Shown one piece after another: positions 8,399-16,237 of a stretch of 64,000 bases of DNA. The DNA is from Pseudomonadota bacterium (GTDB lineage: Bacteria; Pseudomonadota; Gammaproteobacteria; Ga0077536), in NCBI GenBank assembly GCA_016719885.1, contig JADJYF010000006.1:186001-250000 (forward strand). The letters run 5' to 3'. The position numbers were made by a program, and so were the translations under genes. A model generated the notes under the pieces. It ran no database searches. It was not told the DNA's origin and was given only the letters and a program-made list of their open reading frames with translations. How positions within the stretch are numbered: the stretch's first letter is position 1; the number at the start of each line of letters is the position of its first letter.

Positions 8399-10204
8399 CT
8401 ACGCCGCGCGACGCATCTCCTCGCGCAGCTTGTCGGTGGCAGCCTCGTCAACCTTCATGGTCTTGGCATCGACTACCACGCCGTAGTGTTTGCGCGCGGC
8501 GTCGACCGAAATGTATTCGTCGAGCACGTCATCCAGCACGCTGGCGACGCTGCGTTCGAGGGCGCTGCCCCAGCCGCCGCCGCCGGTTGATTCGAACATG
8601 AAGGTTTCGCCGTAGCTGAACGGCACGCTCGCCAGCAGCGGGCTCTTCCAACCGCCCTTGCCATCGAGACCGCCGATCACTTCGCGCGAACCGTCGGCGT
8701 GGATCTTGATCTGGCGTTGCACGTCGGAACGCGCGCCGCCGTTCACACCGGGACTGCCTTCGAGCGTGCGCGCCGATTCCATCGACAGTTCGCCATCGGC
8801 GAGGTAACGCACCTTGAACACCGCGCCGAGACCGCCGCGGAAACGCCCGGGGCCGCCGCTGTCGGTGCGCAGTTCGAAAGCCTCGTAGGCAATCGGGAAC
8901 AAGAGCTCGGCGGTTTCCGCCGGCATGTTCATGCAGTTGCCGAGCGCGTCTTCGGTCACGTTCATGCCATCGCCATAGGGCGTGCCGCCCCAGCCGCCGG
9001 CCGGCAGATCGGAGAACACGCTGCTGGCGCCGTCGGGCGCCACCACCGACGACACGAACCAGTTGCACTCGGCGTTGGTCGAGCCGGTGACCTTGTCGGG
9101 GCAGGCCTTGGCCAGCGCCTGCCAGATGGCGCTCGTGATCTTCGAAGAGGTGAGCGTGGTGCAGCCGATGGTCGGCGCCGGCCACTTGGCGTTCAGCCAG
9201 CAGTCTTCCGGCAGCTTGATGGTGATCGGGTTGAACATGCCCTGGTTCTGCGGCGCGTGGGGCGCGAGGAAGAACTGCAGCGAATAGAGCGTGGCCGAGG
9301 CGGTGTTCGCATAGGGCGAATTGATCGCGCCCTTGACCACGCCCGGCGTGCCGCTGAAGTCGACCGTGATGTCGGTGCCCTTGATGATGAGCTTGACCTT
9401 GATCGGGATCGGCTTGTCGGAATGGCCGTCGGTATCGGCGTATTCCTCGGCCTCGTATTCACCGTCGGGCATGTCGGCAATCGACTTGCGCACGATCCTC
9501 TCGGTGTACTCCTGCAGCTGTTTCATGGCCGCCTTCAAGGTCGCCATGCCGTACTTCTCGGCGGCGCGTTCCATTTCCTGGGTGGCGGCCTTGAGCGCGC
9601 CGACGTGGGCCTGGGTGTCACCCTTCACGTAGAACGGCGTGCGCGTGTTGTTCAAGATGATGGCCAGGAGGTCTTCGCGCACCTTGCCCGCCTCGAACAG
9701 CTTCAAGGGCGGCAGGCGCAGGCCTTCACCGGCGATGTGGGTGCCGCCGAACGCCTGGCCACCGGCCGCGCCGCCACCGAGATCCATCCAGTGTCCGCGG
9801 CTGACGGCGAAGGCGATGATGTCGCCGTCGAAGAAGATCGGCGACAGGAAGGTGATGTCGTTGATGTGCGTGCCGCCCTTGTAGGGGTCGTTCAACACGT
9901 AGACATCGCCGGGCTGCATGGTCTCGAGCGGATACTGCGCGACGATGGCCTCGGCGCTGAACTTCATCGCCGCGAGATGTATCGGGCAGTTGGCGGCCTG
10001 CGACAACAGCTTGCACTCGTAGTCGTAGATGGCATTCGAGAAATCGACCATGTCGGCGAGAATGGGCGAGAACGAAGCGCGCTTCAGCACCGTCGACATG
10101 CGCTCACTGGCGTATTCGAAAATGCTGCGCAGAACTTCGAAGGTCACCGGGTCGACCTTGGTCTGCTCGATGACGGCGGTATCAACTTTTACTTTCTTAT
10201 CCAT
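8399..10204 (-). CDS. hyuB: Hydantoinase B / oxoprolinase family subunit
   Basis: This 601-residue protein matches the HyuB family: the N-terminal segment VDPVTFEVLRSIFEYASERM, the hallmark NDPYKGGTHINDITFLSP around residues 105-122, and the glycine-rich end GGGGWGSALERS. With HyuA it forms ATP-dependent hydantoinases, 5-oxoprolinases or acetone/acetophenone-carboxylase-like enzymes that act on cyclic amides or carbonyls. It follows hyuA after 31 bp on the same strand, so the two are an operon. The exact substrate cannot be assigned from sequence. The neighbouring amidase and nitrile hydratase point to amide or imide nitrogen compounds. Confidence 0.93.
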   Translation of the reverse strand: MDKKVKVDTAVIEQTKVDPVTFEVLRSIFEYASERMSTVLKRASFSPILADMVDFSNAIYDYECKLLSQAANCPIHLAAMKFSAEAIVAQYPLETMQPGDVYVLNDPYKGGTHINDITFLSPIFFDGDIIAFAVSRGHWMDLGGGAAGGQAFGGTHIAGEGLRLPPLKLFEAGKVREDLLAIILNNTRTPFYVKGDTQAHVGALKAATQEMERAAEKYGMATLKAAMKQLQEYTERIVRKSIADMPDGEYEAEEYADTDGHSDKPIPIKVKLIIKGTDITVDFSGTPGVVKGAINSPYANTASATLYSLQFFLAPHAPQNQGMFNPITIKLPEDCWLNAKWPAPTIGCTTLTSSKITSAIWQALAKACPDKVTGSTNAECNWFVSSVVAPDGASSVFSDLPAGGWGGTPYGDGMNVTEDALGNCMNMPAETAELLFPIAYEAFELRTDSGGPGRFRGGLGAVFKVRYLADGELSMESARTLEGSPGVNGGARSDVQRQIKIHADGSREVIGGLDGKGGWKSPLLASVPFSYGETFMFESTGGGGWGSALERSVASVLDDVLDEYISVDAARKHYGVVVDAKTMKVDEAATDKLREEMRRAA

Positions 10205-10235
10205 CGAAGACTCCTTCAGTCGGTATCACGACTGT

Positions 10236-12257
10236 TCAGGACAGTGAGATCATCATGTTGCCGTAAGCGTCGATGGTGCCGGAAGCGTTCGGCGGCAGCA
10301 CGGCGCATGCGTGTTCGAATTCGACGATACAGGGGCCCTGGACCGTGGCGCCCTCGGCCAAGGCATGGCCGTCGTAGATGTTACTCTCGTGCCAGGCACG
10401 GTCAAAATAGACCTGGCGGCGGCCCTTGATGGGGTCACGCCCGGCGGCCTCGGGCTTCTTCACCGGCGGCCGCGCGGTCTTGCCGACCACGGTCACGCCG
10501 AGCGCCACGATGGCCGGCGCGAAGTCGTCGGAACTGACACCGAACTCCATCTCGTGGCACTTGTGGAAGGCGGTCGCTATGGCCGGCAGGTCGGCCGCCG
10601 TCAGGGTGCCCGACGGGATGGGCGTCTCCACCTCGTAGCTCTGGCCGACGTAACGCATCTGCGCCGAGCGGGTGAGCTTGATGTCGGCGGCCTTGAGGCC
10701 GTCGGCCTCGAGCAGCGCCAGGGCGTCCTTCTCGAGCTGCGCAAACATGCGGTTGATGGTCGCGACATCGGCGTCGGCCACCGGCGAGAAATAGAAGAGC
10801 TCGAGGTCGTGGCGCAAGTCCATGGCGGTGGCGCCGAAGGCCGACGCCACACCGGCCTCGGCCGGCACGATGATGCGCGGGATGTTCATCGAATCGGCGA
10901 CGAAGCAGGCGTGCATGGCGCCGGCGCCGCCGAAACTGGCGAGGATGAAGTCACGCGGGTCACGACCGCGCGCGACGATGACCTTCTTCACCGCCTGCGC
11001 CATGTTCTCGCAGCCGATGCGGATCATGCCGTCGGCGGTCTCGATGGCCGACAGGCCGAATTCCTCGGCGAGGCGCTCCATGGCGGCCTCGGCGCCGGCC
11101 TTGTCGAGCTGCATCTTGCCGCCCAGCGTCGGCTCGATGCGGCCGAGCAGCAGGTTGGCATCGGTGATGGTCGGCAGCTTGCCGCCGCGGCCGTAGCACA
11201 CCGGGCCCGGCTCGGAGCCGGCGCTGTGCGGCCCGACGCGCAGCGAACCGCCCTCGTCCACCCAGCCTATCGAGCCACCGCCGGCGCCGACGCTGTGGAT
11301 GTCGAGCATCGGCACGATGACCGGGATCTCCCACTCGATTTCGTGGTCGCGCGTGACCAGGCCCTTGCCGTTCTCGACGATCGACACGTCGAAGCTGGTG
11401 CCGCCGACGTCGGTATGGATGATATTGGGGCAATCGCCCTTCAGCTCGGAGAGATAGGCCGCGTAGGCCACGCCGCCGGCCGGGCCGGATTCAATCAGCT
11501 CCTCGGGATGCAGCTTGGCGTAGTCGACGCCGGTGATGCCGCCGCTGGACTTCAAAATCATGAGACGGCCGATGAAGCCGGCCTCCTTCAAGCTCGCCTC
11601 GAGGCGGTTGAAATAGCGCTCCATGACCGGAATGGTGGCGGCGCGAATGGCGGTGGTGGCGAAACGGCCATGTTCGCGGAACACCGGTCGCGTGTCGGCC
11701 GAGGTCACGCAGTAGATGCCGGGATTGACCTCCAGCACGATGTCGCGCATCTGGTTCTCGTGCGCGGCGTTGACATAGGAATTGATGAAAGCGATCGCCA
11801 CCGACTTGATGTCGGCAGCCTTGATCTTCTCGGCGATGGCCAGCGCCTTGGCGCGGTCCAGCGGCCGCACCGGCTTGCCCTTGGCATCCATGCGCTCGTC
11901 GATGGTGTAGCGGAAGCGGCGCTTGATGATGGGCTTGGGCTTTTGCTGGTAGGGGTCGTACAGCGCTTCGCGATGCTGGCGCCCGATCTCGATGGTGTCG
12001 CGAAAACCGTCGGTGGTGATCATCGCCGCTTCCGGGTAGTCACGCGTGATCAGCGCATTGGTGGCGGTGGTGGTGCCATGCATGAGATGGGAAATGCTGG
12101 ACGGCTCGATGCCGGCTTCGCGGATCGCGTTCAGCACGCCGACCGCGCGGTCGTGCTTGGTGGTGAGGACCTTGGAAGTCAACTGGCGGCTGCTGCCATC
12201 CTCCCAGGCGAAAAGGTCCGTGAACGTTCCACCGACATCAATACCAACACGCCACAT
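10236..12257 (-). CDS. hyuA: Hydantoinase A / oxoprolinase family subunit
   Basis: This is the ATP-binding partner of HyuB. The 673-residue protein starts MWRVGIDVGGTFTDLF, the actin-like phosphate-binding signature of the family. It also has HGTTTATNALI near residue 65, HTDVGGTSFDVS, a glycine-rich SVGAGGGSIGW segment and FGGAGAMHA near the C-terminal third. The frame stays open upstream, but the ATG at 12257 puts the signature at the very N-terminus and has a GGAGGG ribosome site nine bases away. The gene heads the hyuA-hyuB operon and is divergent from the amidase/nitrile hydratase operon, sharing a 214-bp promoter region with a 23-bp palindrome. Confidence 0.94.
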   Translation of the reverse strand: MWRVGIDVGGTFTDLFAWEDGSSRQLTSKVLTTKHDRAVGVLNAIREAGIEPSSISHLMHGTTTATNALITRDYPEAAMITTDGFRDTIEIGRQHREALYDPYQQKPKPIIKRRFRYTIDERMDAKGKPVRPLDRAKALAIAEKIKAADIKSVAIAFINSYVNAAHENQMRDIVLEVNPGIYCVTSADTRPVFREHGRFATTAIRAATIPVMERYFNRLEASLKEAGFIGRLMILKSSGGITGVDYAKLHPEELIESGPAGGVAYAAYLSELKGDCPNIIHTDVGGTSFDVSIVENGKGLVTRDHEIEWEIPVIVPMLDIHSVGAGGGSIGWVDEGGSLRVGPHSAGSEPGPVCYGRGGKLPTITDANLLLGRIEPTLGGKMQLDKAGAEAAMERLAEEFGLSAIETADGMIRIGCENMAQAVKKVIVARGRDPRDFILASFGGAGAMHACFVADSMNIPRIIVPAEAGVASAFGATAMDLRHDLELFYFSPVADADVATINRMFAQLEKDALALLEADGLKAADIKLTRSAQMRYVGQSYEVETPIPSGTLTAADLPAIATAFHKCHEMEFGVSSDDFAPAIVALGVTVVGKTARPPVKKPEAAGRDPIKGRRQVYFDRAWHESNIYDGHALAEGATVQGPCIVEFEHACAVLPPNASGTIDAYGNMMISLS

Positions 12258-12412
12258 GTGACAGCACCCTCCACCGGCCCGTGCGCCGGCCAACGTTATC
12301 GAAATATTCCGCGCGGCGAGTGCCGCGCGTGGCGCCATGATAGCGGTAACGGCGCGCCGCGCGCGAACACTGGCGGACGGACATAAACCTGTGATTCCCC
12401 ACGGTTTGCCGA

Positions 12413-12435
12413 TCAATGTTAAAAGTGTACATTGA
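12413..12435. promoter_or_regulatory. 23-bp palindrome, candidate operator
   Basis: The arms TCAATGT and ACATTGA are perfect inverted repeats separated by 9 bp. The site lies 37 bp before the amidase ATG and about 155 bp from the hyuA ATG, inside the divergent intergenic region and within an AT-richer patch. Size and symmetry fit a dimeric repressor or activator such as a GntR or TetR protein. No regulator gene is adjacent, so both the function and the cognate protein are inference. Confidence 0.4.
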
Positions 12436-12471
12436 CGCCAGCCACGGCCCGCAGGGGGATGCCAGACCGCC

Positions 12472-13989
12472 ATGAGAATCAAAGCGCCCACGCTGGAAGA
12501 CATCGCGCTAATCGCCGAACAATACGGCCTCAACCTGTCGGACGACGACCTCCTGTCCTTCCAGGGTCTCATGCAGGGCTCGCTGGCCGCCTACGAACGC
12601 ATCGACGACATCGTCGAACCCAAGCCGCCGGTGGCCCATGCGCGCGGCGCGGCGTGGCGCCCCGAGCCGGCCGATAATCCGCTCAATGCCTGGTACTACC
12701 GCTGCGCCATCAAGGGCGCCAAGAGCGGCAAGCTCAAGGGTCGCACCGTCGCCATCAAGGACAACATCTGCGTGGCCGGCGTGCCGATGATGAACGGCAC
12801 CGCGGTGCTGGAAGGTTACGTGCCTGACATCGATGCCACGCTGGTGACGCGTATTCTCGACGCGGGCGGCGAGATCGCCGGCAAGGCAGTATGCGAAAGC
12901 CTGTGCTTCTCCGGCGCCAGCCATACCTGCGACACGCCGCCGGTGTTGAATCCGCACAACGTCGCGCGCAGCACCGGTGGCTCGTCCAGCGGCAGCGCGG
13001 CGCTGGTCGCGAGCGGCGCGGTGGACATGGCCATCGGCGGCGACCAGGGCGGCTCGATACGCATGCCGTCCGCCTGGTGTGGCATCTACGGGCTCAAGCC
13101 CACCCATGGCCTGGTGCCCTACACCGGTGCCTTCCCCATCGAGATCACGCTCGACCACCTCGGCCCGATGACGCGCAGCGTCACCGATTGTGCGACCTTG
13201 CTCGAGGTCATCGCCGGTGAAGACGGCATGGATCCGCGCCAGCGCAACGTGCGCGTCGATCGCTACACGCGCGCCCTGACCGGCGATGTCACCGATCTCC
13301 GCATCGGCGTGGTGAGCGAAGGTTTCGCCTGGCCGGGCAGCTCGGAAGCCGACAGCGACAACGCCGTGCGCGAATCGGCGGAGCTGTTCAAGCAGCTCGG
13401 CGCGGTGGTGGACGAGGTCTCCATTCCCATGCATCGCGACGGCCTTGCCATCTGGAACGGCATCGCCATCGAGGGCGCCACCGCCCTCATGGTCAAGGGC
13501 AACAGCATGGGCACCAACTGGAAGGGCTATTACAACGTCGGCCTGCTCGACAGCTTCGCGCGCGGCCGCCTGTCGCGGCCGAACGATCTTTCCGAAACCA
13601 CCAAGGTCGTGATGCTGCTCGGCCAGTACATGCAGGACCACTACCACGGCCGCTACTACGCCAAGGCGCAGAACCTCGGCTGGAAGCTGCGCGAAGCCTA
13701 CAACGCGCTGCTCGCCGACTACGACCTGCTGCTGATGCCGACCATGCCGATGAAAGCGACGCCCATCCCGGACAAGCACTGCCCGCGCGAGGAATACGTC
13801 GCACGCGCGCTCGAGATGCTGAACAACACCGCGCCCTTCGACGTCACCGGCCATCCGGCCATGAGCGTGCCCTGCGCGATGTCCAATGGTCTGCCCATCG
13901 GCATGATGCTGATCGGCCGCCACTTCGACGAGAGCACCATCCTGCGCGCGGCACACGCTTTCGAATCGACCGGCTGCTACACGATTTAA
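12472..13989 (+). CDS. Amidase-signature family amidase (nitrile pathway)
   Basis: The enzyme should hydrolyse the amide made by nitrile hydratase to a carboxylic acid and ammonia. The 505-residue protein has the amidase-signature catalytic triad: Lys96 in AIKDN, the cis-serine region GGSSSGSAA at 169-177, and nucleophile Ser195 in GGDQGGSIRMPS. These positions match the Rhodococcus nitrile-pathway amidases (Lys96, Ser171, Ser195). The N-terminal helical segment TLEDIALIAEQYGL is also typical of that branch. It starts the operon: 20 bp separate it from the nitrile hydratase alpha gene. It is divergent from hyuA. Confidence 0.95.
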   Translation: MRIKAPTLEDIALIAEQYGLNLSDDDLLSFQGLMQGSLAAYERIDDIVEPKPPVAHARGAAWRPEPADNPLNAWYYRCAIKGAKSGKLKGRTVAIKDNICVAGVPMMNGTAVLEGYVPDIDATLVTRILDAGGEIAGKAVCESLCFSGASHTCDTPPVLNPHNVARSTGGSSSGSAALVASGAVDMAIGGDQGGSIRMPSAWCGIYGLKPTHGLVPYTGAFPIEITLDHLGPMTRSVTDCATLLEVIAGEDGMDPRQRNVRVDRYTRALTGDVTDLRIGVVSEGFAWPGSSEADSDNAVRESAELFKQLGAVVDEVSIPMHRDGLAIWNGIAIEGATALMVKGNSMGTNWKGYYNVGLLDSFARGRLSRPNDLSETTKVVMLLGQYMQDHYHGRYYAKAQNLGWKLREAYNALLADYDLLLMPTMPMKATPIPDKHCPREEYVARALEMLNNTAPFDVTGHPAMSVPCAMSNGLPIGMMLIGRHFDESTILRAAHAFESTGCYTI

Positions 13990-14009
13990 TTCATTCCCAA
14001 GGAACAGGC

Positions 14010-14663
14010 ATGAGCGACCATCATCGCCACGACGACGACCACGATCACCACGGCGATCATCATCACCCGCACGGCAACCGGCCACTGACCGATCCGGAAC
14101 TGCGCGTGAAGGCACTGGAGCAGGTGTTGGCCGAAAAAGGCCTCATCGATCCGATCGCGGTCGATGAACTCATCGACACCTACGAGACCAAGGTCGGCCC
14201 GCACAACGGCGCGCGCGTGGTCGCCAAGGCGTGGGTCGACCGCGACTACAAGCAGCGCCTGCTCAGCAACGGCACGGCCGCCATCGCCGAGCTCGGCTAT
14301 TCCGGCATCCAGGGCGAGGACATGGTGGTGGTCGAAAACACCGACACCGTGCACAACGTGCTGGTGTGCACGCTGTGCTCCTGCTATCCGTGGCCGACCC
14401 TCGGCCTGCCGCCGGCCTGGTACAAGGCCGCGCCCTATCGCTCGCGCGTGATCAGCGACCCGCGCGGCGTGCTGAAAGAATTCGGCGTCAAGCTCGACGA
14501 CGACGTGGAAGTGCGGGTGTGGGACAGCACCGCGGAGCTGCGCTACATGGTGCTGCCGCAACGTCCGGCCGGTACCGAGCGCATGAGTGAAGAAGAACTG
14601 GCGGCGCTGGTCACGCGCGACTCCATGATAGGCGTCGCCAAGCTGGCGCCGCCCAAGCGTTGA
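14010..14663 (+). CDS. nthA: Nitrile hydratase alpha subunit, cobalt type
   Basis: Nitrile hydratase converts nitriles to amides in the cytoplasm. The 217-residue alpha subunit carries the metal-claw motif VCTLCSCYPW, with Cys120, Cys123, Ser124 and Cys125. Threonine in the second claw position (CTLCSC rather than CSLCSC) is the mark of the non-corrin cobalt class. The first 22 residues are exceptional: ten histidines and six aspartates in a tail (HHRHDDDHDHHGDHHHPH) that the known core does not need. It could bind or deliver metal; this is inference. The beta subunit follows after 9 bp, then an activator. Confidence 0.96.
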   Translation: MSDHHRHDDDHDHHGDHHHPHGNRPLTDPELRVKALEQVLAEKGLIDPIAVDELIDTYETKVGPHNGARVVAKAWVDRDYKQRLLSNGTAAIAELGYSGIQGEDMVVVENTDTVHNVLVCTLCSCYPWPTLGLPPAWYKAAPYRSRVISDPRGVLKEFGVKLDDDVEVRVWDSTAELRYMVLPQRPAGTERMSEEELAALVTRDSMIGVAKLAPPKR

Positions 14664-14672
14664 GGCCCGGCC

Positions 14673-15332
14673 ATGAACGGCATACACGATCTCGGCGGCA
14701 TGCACGGCTTCGGGCCGGTCAATCCCGAAAAGGACGAGCCGGTCTTTCATCATGACTGGGAAGCGCGCGTGTTCGGCCTGTTCGCGCCGCTGTCGGCGAC
14801 CGGCGCGTTCAACGTCGACGAATTCCGCCACGCCATCGAACGCATGGGCGCGGCCAACTACCTGCAGTCGTCCTATTACGAACACTGGCTGCACGGGTTT
14901 GAAACGCTAGCCATGGAAAAAGGCATCCTCACCGCCGAGGAACTGCGCACCGGCCACGCCATCGGTGAGTCGCCCAAGGCGACACCAGCCCTCGCACCGG
15001 AAGCGGTGCCGAAAATCGTGCTCATCGGCTCCAGCGTGCGCGTCGACATGGATGTCAAACCCAAGTTCAAGGAAGGCGACATGGTGGTGGTGAAGAACAT
15101 GAACCCGGTCGGTCACACGCGCCTGCCGCGCTATTGTCGCGACAAGCTCGGCTGCATAGACCGCGACCACGGCGTGTTCCTGTTTCCCGATACCCACGCC
15201 CACGGCAAGGGCGAGAAGCCCCAGCATTGCTACAGCGTGTACTTCAGCGCGCAGGAACTGTGGGGCCCGAAGGCCTCGCGCAACGATTCGGTGTACGTCG
15301 ACCTGTTCGACGATTACCTGATGCCGGCATGA
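14673..15332 (+). CDS. nthB: Nitrile hydratase beta subunit
   Basis: The 219-residue protein begins MNGIHDLGGMHGFGPV, the standard N-terminus of the beta subunit. It ends with the SH3-like barrel seen in all members (KFKEGDMVVVKNMNPVGHTRLPRYCRDK, then HGVFLFPDTHAHGKGE and CYSVYFSAQELWG). It pairs with the alpha subunit and contributes arginines near the metal centre. Its TGA overlaps the ATG of the next gene (ATGA), so the activator is translationally coupled. Alpha-beta order is the usual one for cobalt-type operons. Confidence 0.96.
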   Translation: MNGIHDLGGMHGFGPVNPEKDEPVFHHDWEARVFGLFAPLSATGAFNVDEFRHAIERMGAANYLQSSYYEHWLHGFETLAMEKGILTAEELRTGHAIGESPKATPALAPEAVPKIVLIGSSVRVDMDVKPKFKEGDMVVVKNMNPVGHTRLPRYCRDKLGCIDRDHGVFLFPDTHAHGKGEKPQHCYSVYFSAQELWGPKASRNDSVYVDLFDDYLMPA

Positions 15333-15712
15333 GCGGCGCGTCAGCAGGCGTCCCGCCGGTACGGGACATCCCCCTGGTGCCGACCAACGCCGAGCAGGAA
15401 ATCGTTTTCAATTTTCCGTGGGAAGCTAAGGCCTTTGCGCTGGTCGTGCACCTGTTCCAGCAGGGCCATTACACCTGGGCCGAGTGGACCGAGCAGTTGA
15501 GCAGCGAGATCAAGGCCGCCGGCGCCGAAGACGACGGCAGCCAGTATTATCTCCTGTGGCTGTCGGCCGCCGAGAAGCTGGTGGCCAACAAGGCGCTGGC
15601 CGGCGCCGGCGAGATCCGCGGCCGCAAGGTGGCGCTGGAAATGGCCCAGGGCGGGCCGGTCGAGCACGGCAAGGGCGAAAAGAAAAAGGACAAACACAGG
15701 AAGCACGATTGA
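15329..15712 (+). CDS. Nitrile hydratase accessory/activator protein
   Basis: This 127-residue protein resembles the small P14K/NhlE-type activators encoded directly after cobalt nitrile hydratase beta subunits, which are relatives of the beta N-terminal domain. It has FNFPWEAKAFALVVHLFQQG, YTWAEWTEQLSSEI and YYLLWLSAAEKLV. Such proteins deliver cobalt to apo-alpha by subunit swapping. The basic, flexible tail (HGKGEKKKDKHRKHD) is also seen in known activators. The start at 15329 overlaps the stop of the beta subunit. The assignment rests on motif likeness and position. Confidence 0.88.
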   Translation: MSGASAGVPPVRDIPLVPTNAEQEIVFNFPWEAKAFALVVHLFQQGHYTWAEWTEQLSSEIKAAGAEDDGSQYYLLWLSAAEKLVANKALAGAGEIRGRKVALEMAQGGPVEHGKGEKKKDKHRKHD

Positions 15713-15741
15713 AGCGCCGTGCCAATCCACCGCCGCAAGAC

Positions 15742-16221
15742 ATGACCGACAACATCCTCATCGAAACCGTAGACGCGCTCGACCAGGGCGCGGTCCCCGA
15801 CTGGATCAGCGAGCACGTGCGCCGCTACCAGGAGAGCGGCGGGCGTGAAGGTCATCAGTGGGATTCAACGGCGGTCGGCGGTCAGGGTCTCGTACCTTGC
15901 CTGTTGTTGAAGACCGTCGGGCGCAAGTCGGGCAAGACCTATATCCATCCGCTGTTGTACGGCAGCGATGGCGACGCGTTCGTGATCGTCGGCTCCAAGG
16001 GCGGCTCGGAAAGCCATCCGCAGTGGTATCACAACCTCCTCGCCACGCCGGATGTCGAAGTGCAGGTCGGGCCGGAAGTCTTCAAGGCGCGCGCGGTGCT
16101 GGCCACCGGCGCCGAGCACGAGCGCCTGTGGCAACTCATGACCCGCCACTATCCCGCCTATCGCGACTACCAGGCGCGTACCACCCGCGTCATTCCGCTG
16201 TTCCGGCTGGAACGGCGGTAA
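15742..16221 (+). CDS. Deazaflavin-type nitroreductase family protein
   Basis: This 159-residue protein matches the Ddn / F420-dependent nitroreductase family: LLKTVGRKSGKTYIHPLLY, DAFVIVGSKGGSESHPQWYHNL and a PDVEVQVG segment. The family has a split beta-barrel that binds F420, FMN or haem. It follows the nitrile hydratase activator after 29 bp and may be co-transcribed, but no functional link is known. I chose the ATG at 15742; the frame is open upstream but overlaps the activator gene. Whether this organism makes F420 is not shown by the window. Confidence 0.85.
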   Translation: MTDNILIETVDALDQGAVPDWISEHVRRYQESGGREGHQWDSTAVGGQGLVPCLLLKTVGRKSGKTYIHPLLYGSDGDAFVIVGSKGGSESHPQWYHNLLATPDVEVQVGPEVFKARAVLATGAEHERLWQLMTRHYPAYRDYQARTTRVIPLFRLERR

Positions 16222-16237
16222 GCGCCGCGCGGCTTCG

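Noticed and set aside
10311..12386. A 691-codon plus-strand frame opposite hyuA
   Set aside because: Antisense shadow of a well-supported gene with high third-position GC.
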